A DNA stretch of 64,000 nt from Myripristis murdjan. Its lineage: Eukaryota > Chordata > Actinopteri > Holocentriformes > Holocentridae. The translations under genes were made by a program, and so were the position numbers. The stretch covers positions 9,532,821-9,596,820 of the forward strand of contig NC_043983.1 in the NCBI RefSeq assembly GCF_902150065.1, given 5' to 3'. Below the pieces are notes generated by a model. It made no database searches, was not told where the DNA came from, and saw only the letters and a program-made list of their open reading frames with translations. Each line of letters begins with the position of its first letter. The first letter of the stretch is position 1. Below, piece by piece: positions 57,201 through 64,000 of the stretch.

Positions 57201-60200
57201 ACTGAGGGCCAAGATGGTCGCTTTGTACTTGGGATAGGGTAAAACACCCATGGGGAGTTAGGTAAAGGGAACCAAGATGGTGCCAAAACAAAACCTCTAG
57301 TCCTAAACATTCTACCTGTGGATTTTTATTAGTTGCTGTTGAATAATGCCGCTTAAAATTCTTCAACACTTGACACGCACAGACTTTCAGACTCATATAA
57401 CATAATCTCTGAAATGCTGACTAACATTGAGAGGGAAGAGCAGAGCCTCTGATGCCAATGTATCCAGATGTTGCAGAAAATTTGGATCAATATGATCATA
57501 AACATGGTACACAAAATGGACATTACCACCCAGAGGATCATAAATGGTCATGAACGATGTCAGATGAAAACTGTGGTTTAAAAGCCTTGGCTGCTGTGAA
57601 CTAGTTGTGCATTGCACTGTATGGCATGGCTTTCCTCATCAGTTGTTGATTTACACACAGTAATACCTCTCTCTGACTGACTGATTGTGTTGCTCGAGGT
57701 GATGATGTAGACTGTTCACAGTCAGTGCCCACCTGCAGAGGCCTTGTTACCAAAACGGCTGCCATCGACTTTATCCCTCCCTTGGGCCCCCAGACCTGAG
57801 CCAACACACCGACTATTCCTTGCATTCCAGTTTCTAAACGTTCTGGAAATGGTTCCGCGAGACAGAATATGTCAGAGCACAGAGGCCTGATCATAACTCT
57901 AACTGAGGGGTCCATATTTACCTCCCCACACACACCTTCCTGCTCAGAGGGGACCCTAAGATTGGGTTGCATATCTCGCCCGTCATCATCATCTCGGCTG
58001 TGCTTGGTTCTGTCACCCCTCTGTAAAGGCTAATGTGTTCCTTCCTGCCTGCATTGGCTTAATGGCACTGGGAAACCTGATACTACAAATGAATGGTTCA
58101 CATTAAAATGTGACCCACCCTGTGTGTAGATCTGACACAAGCCAGGCTGGCAATGTCATCCAGACAGGAGACGCTCTGGCCACCGTGCAAAATATCTGTT
58201 TTCAGGACAAGGGGTGGAGGCCATGTACCAAACAACAATGTTATTCAAGCAATTTACAACTGAGACTGTTGTACTGCTGTTGGATTTCCAAAAACTGAAG
58301 AAAAAAATGTAGAACTCTTTAGAACAATAAACTCTTACTTAATATGCAGCTGGATGTCAAACCAGGCGTGGCCCCCATCTCCCACCCCTGTTACTCAAAG
58401 CCCAGTCCCTGAACAGCTACACAGGGGCCTCGAGGCAGCAGAAAGGCAGGCGCAGTCAGTAATCGGGCTGGCACACATGTTTACACGTGCTATAATGAGC
58501 TGTCCCAGTTCAAACTGAGCCTGTGCACAGGTGTATCCTGGCACTCTGACATGTTGGGTGAAAACGGTGTGGGGAGGGTGTTTGGTGATTGAGCTCATTA
58601 CCTGTCGTCCATCTGAGGGGGATCGCTGCCAAGGGGCTCGGGGCCCACCTCAGCTGTGGTTTCCGCGTCTGGGGAGAAGCCCAACAGGTGTCTGCCGCTG
58701 TGCTGCAAGGAGCCAACATGGGGCTTGGAGCCTGGGCTGCCCTGGAACAGACTGAGGAGACAGAGGAGATGGGTTAGAGAGAACAGTGACAGAGATTGTC
58801 AGGGGAGGAGGGAGGGAGCAGAGTTAGGGGCCATGGGATAAAGGAGTCAAATTGGAAAGAAAAACTCAGTAATAGACTGAAACAACCTCTAGATTCCACA
58901 TGGCCCACATCCTGTGCACAGGAGGCTTTTTAGTCTTTAGCAGAATCTGAACTCTGATCTTGACTGTATAACCCAAAGCACACTGGGCCGTGCACACAAG
59001 TAAGCATACGCACACAAACCACACACACGCTTACTTTCAACAGTATTACTACGCTGGGTGGCATTTTCATTTCAAAGGGTTATGACCTCAAAAGCTGGCA
59101 TACTTTACATTCCGTTGAAAAGCCCCAATGCAAAACACACAGCTACAGACCGAGGTACAAAGACACACACACAGACACACACACACACACACAGACTGTA
59201 GCTACTGTGAACACTGCTGAAGTTGTAAAGGCAAACAGATTCATAGTTCCCATGTCACTTGTTCAGCTCGTTTACAAGCTTAAGAGCAAATCTCCCAGCC
59301 AGCTACAGAAACGGAATATTCCCAAACATGGAGCACAAGTGGAATATCAGGACCAGAAATTCCAGGTTGATGCTCGCATTCTCCTGGAGAAAGCTCCTCC
59401 CACGAGAGCAAATTTTTCAAGAATATGAGAACAGAGGATGCATCATTCCTAGTATGAGATTGCCTGGGTGCCTGAGTTTGTGGGATTGCATAACGTTCCC
59501 ATCAGCTGTCTGGGTGGAATCAGCTATTTTCCCCAGTGACATTTTACATAATCTACCTTAATATGTCACTGTTGTTAATATTAGGCGCCTAGCCTCGAAT
59601 CAATGCCTGCGTATGAATATTTTAAGTTACATAAGTAACCTAAACTGTTATACATGTTTAAATTTTTGAAGAGGTAAATCTCAACTGTTCTAAGCATTGT
59701 TGCTTGGATTAACACTGTTTTTTGTTTGATCGCTTTTAATTAAGGAGCTCCATTGGAACCAATGGAACAAGGCTGGACCTCCATATGTGCTGCTGGGCTA
59801 AACTGTTCTGTATTGTGTTATAAGATTACTGTCACAAAGCTGTTATCAGCTGTTTGTTAAGTTAGCTCACTGCCCTCAAGGGAGAAGATTATGAATTGCT
59901 GCAATACCAAGATATTTGGGGGTTGGACGTTGCTGCTTGTGAAAAAGATACTGTTAATACCTTGGTAGGACAATTGAAGTGCATAACTGTCCATATGCAA
60001 GGTTATCCCTTATCAAGCAAACAGGCAAAACTACACTGTAATATTCACTGTATTTGTTTTAAATTTGCATTATTTCTAGCATGCAACCTGACACTCATCT
60101 TTGTGCAAGTGTTGAAGTTCCTAAAGGCTTAATATATTTTACTGTATACTGGTGTTCAGCACATAATGGGACACTGGGCTGGTTATGCTGAAATATAACT

Positions 60201-61355
60201 GAATGGACCTGCTAGGGTAAAAGCTATAGCTCTGTATTGCTGTTTGGCAATAAAGATAAAGTTCAAAGCTTTTTTGTCAGCACTTTTGTCAGCTTTTCTT
60301 GTTACGACAACTGACTTTTACTTCAACAGGAATTTATCTGTCATGTTTTCAAAAAGCTTTTTTTGTATGATTGTTGGATGTGGTACATTATTCTCACAAT
60401 GACTCATGGGGCTTCCCATTTGTGTTCACCAGCCAAGCCCACCATCTGATACAGCCTTGATATTCTCCAGCTGGCACTGTAATTGTAACTGTAGTTAAGC
60501 CATTAGAAATTATATGAATTGTTGCAAAGGAAACAAACAGCAAATATTGAGAAAGAGTCAGTCATGCCCTTGGTGTCACACGTAACACATGTTTACCTCA
60601 TTGGTCCAGCGTTGAGCATGAGGAAGACCAAAACCACCATAAGACACACAGCCCTCCTCTTGGGGGGCGATGTCTTCAGGGCTGTGTTCTGCAAGAAGAG
60701 AGAAGGCATCACGTTATATTGCAAACAGGAGATCACGGATATGACTCATATGTGAAAGTGTTCAGCGGGTTTGGCTTGTCCTGGTAACTTTCTCATGAGA
60801 TTCCCTATGGAAATCCCTAAGCCTATTATGATTAATCAAAGTCGTTTGCCTGTAAATTTTGCACAATCACGCCCAGTGTGGGAAACTACCATTCTGATGG
60901 TAAAATTTAGCTAGTCAATTGGTCTGTCAGTTTGGCATGTAACCAAAAATTGGAGTCACCCTATTCCATTCTGAAAATCTAGTTTGCTGGTACAAGACTG
61001 AAAATATGAGAGAAGAGAGGCAAAAAATGGGCATATATCACCCACTGAGGACTGCTGACTTTTTAAAAAGCTTGCGGCCCTGATTGTGTCTGTGCACAGG
61101 CATCCAAATCGGTACGAAAGAGTGGTCTGTGTGTATGTTTTAGCACAGCTGTGCCTTCCAGCCTCTCACCTCACTCAACAAGCCCTCCAGTTGTCTCTTG
61201 AGACTGCCGTTCTCGTGTTTGAGCACCTCATTCTCAGATAGTGCCAGCTTCAGGCGTGCCTCAAGCGTCAGCAGGTACTCCTTTTTCTTCTTCCGAGACA
61301 GAGATGCTGACTCACGGTTCTTTATCATCCGCTGCTGCCTCTGTGACACCTTTGA
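42258..61355 (-). CDS. atf6: ATF6, membrane-bound bZIP ER-stress transcription factor (3' half)
   Basis: ATF6 is anchored in the ER. On unfolded-protein stress it moves to the Golgi, S1P and S2P cut it, and the bZIP part activates chaperone genes. Exons in order: 61355-61170, 60688-60597, 58751-58602, 57036-56950, 56815-56713, 54858-54788, 53568-53457, 47930-47846 and 42454-42258. They total 1083 bases, all phases join, giving 360 residues plus stop. The basic region is [20 protein letters not shown] and a leucine zipper follows. The TM segment ([13 protein letters not shown]) keeps the Asn and Pro needed for S2P cleavage, and the S1P motif RHLL follows. Luminal blocks [40 protein letters not shown] and [20 protein letters not shown] match human ATF6. 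The N-terminal activation domain exons lie beyond 64000. Synteny with olfml2b favours ATF6 over ATF6B. Confidence 0.95.
42455..47845. other. atf6 last intron (5.4 kb)
   Basis: No gene, RNA or clear transposon was recognised. Small open frames are scattered on both strands without domain features. Confidence 0.5.
47931..53456. other. atf6 intron (5.5 kb)
   Basis: It contains a MITE at about 49436-49658, listed separately. I see no coding gene; the open frames are short and lack recognisable domains. Confidence 0.5.
49436..49658. mobile_element. Short MITE in an atf6 intron
   Basis: The ends TTAGGCTGCATTCACACAG and TGCGTGAAAGCAGCCTTA are inverted repeats of the AGGCTGCTTTCACAC type seen in small non-autonomous elements. 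The element is about 220 bases, non-coding and moderately GC-rich. The superfamily is not proven. Confidence 0.6.
53569..54787. other. atf6 intron (1.2 kb)
   Basis: Nothing was recognised beyond short A-rich runs. Confidence 0.5.
54859..56712. other. atf6 intron carrying a LINE remnant
   Basis: An A-rich stretch lies near 55549-55600, and a reverse-transcriptase fragment occupies about 55860-56410. Confidence 0.6.
55860..56410 (-). mobile_element. Degraded non-LTR retrotransposon (LINE, L2/CR1-like) fragment
   Basis: On the minus strand, pieces of reverse transcriptase can be read: [52 protein letters not shown], then [13 protein letters not shown] (the catalytic YADD motif) and [13 protein letters not shown]. 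Several frame changes and stops separate these pieces, so it cannot be active. It is inserted in an intron of atf6 in the same orientation. Confidence 0.85.
57037..58601. other. atf6 intron (1.6 kb)
   Basis: No gene or repeat was recognised apart from a short GA tract near 57058-57072. Confidence 0.5.
58752..60596. other. atf6 intron (1.8 kb)
   Basis: It has a CA-rich patch at about 59163-59193. Nothing else was recognised. Confidence 0.5.
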
Positions 61356-64000
61356 CTGAAGGGAGAGAGAGAGGGACAGACACAAGAACAGAAAAAGAAA
61401 GATTAGTGAACATATTTTCAAATCAATAAACTATTGTATTTCCAAATATATCTGGGTGTAATTCCCTCTCCTCCATTTTGCTGTTAAGAAGAGAACTGAG
61501 CTGTAGTTAGACTGGAATGAAATGTTACACATTAGGGGCCTGAGAGACCTGTTAGGCTGCAGATCATAAGCTATTCTTGTTAGTATGACAACATGTTTAT
61601 CTGTGTTTTCAAGCTTTTGAATTAACATGGGTCTATCATTTATCTGACTGACCTCTTTTAGTCAAAAAAAGGATAGCAGTCTCACAAGTGCGCAGACATG
61701 AGATAATCCGTAAGTCAATTTTGTTCAATTTTTCATAAGCTTGTTGCAATAAAAACTGTCTAGCACTCTTTCATTCCACACTAATGTTCTACGAGTGCCT
61801 CTTGTTCTTTTGTCTTCACAACAACACTCACTCAAACACCGGAGGTGTGTGATACAGAGTGCCAGTGGACGGCACTCAGGAATGCTGCTCCTTAAAATAA
61901 AGACTGTGAGAATCACAGGACGATTGTGAAAGGGGTGTTGGGTACAAACAGGACCAGGAGAGTGAGAAAGTAAATGAAAGAAAGTAAGAGGGGGCCAACA
62001 TAAAGACAAGGCTTGCCCGACTTCAGTGCTCTACATGAACTCCCTGGCAGCCAGTGGTGCTGCTCTGTACAGTTACAGAATAATAAACAGACACGAGGTA
62101 AACGATACCTCCGCAGCACAGCATAGGCTTGAAGGTCACCCAAAAGAGCCCTTAAGAGTACATGATCAAACTTCCGCTTGAAAATATTTACACCGTCATC
62201 CTGTGGGGGGGTCAAGAGGTCAATTGCCAAGGCAGAATGAAGACTGTGAGAGAGGGATGTGATGGCCCTGTTCTATATGTGATGGAGGATGTGTTTATGG
62301 AGAGTGTCACTCTATGAGGAATGAGTTCACAGCATAGACATATAAACACTGTGGCAGACATATATGCTATAGGCCTGCATGGAAAAATTTTCTGCCATAG
62401 TCGCTCCTAATTACTTTAGTTGGGGCCTTACACACTTGAATAAATCTGCAAATAAACTGAGAATTTGCATCCTTTTCCTTTTTAGATTCACTAGATTTGT
62501 TTATGGAAGCATTTCGTACAAATGAAGACTGTCCAAATCTCTGACAAGAGGAGCAAAAATAAATAAATGAATACTTGAAAAAAAAAAAAAAAAACTTCTA
62601 TGCACAGTTCACGTCCAACAAGCATGAGCCTTGGGATTTCCACCCCTCAAGGTCAGCGAGGTGAGAACTGAAATCAAAGCGATGTTCTGCATGCCTAACC
62701 AAATAGCACACATCTTACCATGACCCAATGCAAATTAACACAACCCGTGGCTGTGATGGGCCAAACACCTTCATTGTCCATTCAGTCCCAGGCAACCCTC
62801 TACCAGCCTTCCCCAAACACAAACACCCTCCCCAGGCAGTCTTTGCGCAGTAAGACTCTAAGACCCTGGGCCTAATAGCCCTGCTGGTGATTAAGTTATT
62901 TGGATCCCTGTATTTGTATTCTGTCTCCTGAGAAACCCCTCTCTGTCTCCCGGCCCAGATCTGGGAGCCGTGCCACTGGCCTGAGCCTGGGAACGACATT
63001 AGTAAGCAGTTACCAGGGAGCGAGGAAGGAGGGGAACTTCACAACACCACAACGGTGAGGAAGAGGCAGAGGATGTGGGGCAGGGGGCAAAGATGGTAAA
63101 GTGGCAATTCTCTCACTTGAGGCATTAAACCTCATTCAAATGAGTGAGATACTAACAATGATTCTGGTTCAATTCCCCAGAACTGCTACAAAGGTCTTGG
63201 CATGGTCAGTCAATGAGTATCCACTTTCCTGTTCATAACAACTACTGCCGTAGAGCCCGTCACTACGCCACTTAACCTCAACTGCTTCAGTGGAACCGCA
63301 GAATGGCCGATGGTAAAAGACTGAGGTTGTACTGGGCCGTGTGAATGTGTGTGTAGCTGTTTGGATATGTGGCACGGTGTAGGTGAAAAAGAGAATGCCT
63401 GCTCAGCAATTCCTCGCTGGATGAATAGAGGTGTGAAGAAAAGCGAGACCAGACAAGCTGATCCTGGCACACCTGACAGTCACATTGTTGTTCAGGGACT
63501 GCCGTTTCCACTCAGGGTTCAAGGGTTAACCCAGGAGGAAGTGTGTGATGACCCCTTAACCTAACCAAATGGGAGGGCCTTCATTTAACAAGTTGGGATG
63601 AAAACGTTTCTTGAGTTATGAGAGCACGTAAACACAGATAACTGTGGCACGTGTGTTCCACAGGTGAAATGGGTCTGAAGCTCAAAAAATGAAAAAGGTC
63701 TAACGAGAGGGCAGAAGAAGGCCAACTTGAGTGACAAGTTCTATGAAATCACTCATTATTATTAAAGGAAAATTCCACCCATGGATACTGCTACACCGTT
63801 AGAAATCATCAATCTATGATGTTTAATGCATTCCAGGGGTCATTTTGTGTTGCGATTAACTTTTTTATTATACGTACTTTCCCTTGTCTAATTCTACTTG
63901 AGTTAGTGATTTCCGCCATTTCCAAGAATGACTTTCAACAAACCTGAGAGAACACGCCAGAACTTGTTGCTTTCAGCTGTGGGTTATGTGCGTGGGTGGA
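61356..64000. other. atf6 intron upstream of the bZIP exon, to window end
   Basis: I searched the minus strand for the exon before the bZIP (phase 0 end expected) and did not find a convincing one. A poly(A) run lies near 62579-62594. The next exon is probably outside the window. Confidence 0.5.

Noticed and set aside
61913-62230. 105-codon minus-strand open frame upstream of the atf6 bZIP exon as an atf6 exon
   Set aside because: The translation has no resemblance to the ATF6 N-terminal region and no acceptor/donor pair with the required phase.

Overview
The window looks like teleost fish DNA, most likely a percomorph. Introns are compact with ordinary GT-AG ends, CA/GT and GATA microsatellites are dense, and teleost-style SINE, MITE and LINE remnants are present. 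Every recognised protein is vertebrate. All gene models below were built by hand from splice signals, reading phase and remembered family sequences. No database search was run.

Layout. (1) 1-7443, minus strand: the 5' half of fyco1 (RUN domain plus the start of the coiled coil), with a probable promoter near 8.85-8.95 kb. (2) 10158-11177, plus: an XCR1-like chemokine receptor. FYCO1 and XCR1 are also neighbours in mammals. (3) 12998-17807, plus: a twelve-exon gene for a reelin-domain membrane protein with a mucin-like 18-bp minisatellite and four hydrophobic segments. I do not recognise this architecture. (4) 21109-25090, minus, and 26662-30923, plus: two head-to-head paralogues of the torsin-1A-interacting protein (LAP1/LULL1) family. 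They share a 321-bp near-identical tract that suggests recent gene conversion. The plus-strand copy also carries a recent internal duplication of about 430 bp that could supply an alternative terminal exon. (5) 32275-39259, plus: a complete olfml2b gene. (6) 42258-61355, minus: the 3' half of atf6, from the bZIP to the stop codon. OLFML2B and ATF6 are also tail-to-tail neighbours in human.

Gene roles. fyco1 links autophagosomes and late endosomes to kinesin. xcr1 is a chemokine receptor. The torsin cofactors activate the ER/nuclear-envelope torsin ATPases. olfml2b is a secreted matrix protein. atf6 is the membrane-tethered ER-stress transcription factor. The window is a set of independent loci, partly in ancient synteny, not an operon-like unit.

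The main second-look items are the converted and internally duplicated torsin-cofactor pair, the reelin-domain/minisatellite/four-TM gene, three perfect or near-perfect hairpins (9121-9171, 19418-19520, 29101-29156), and a SINE nested inside a piggyBac-like MITE between the two torsin-cofactor genes.
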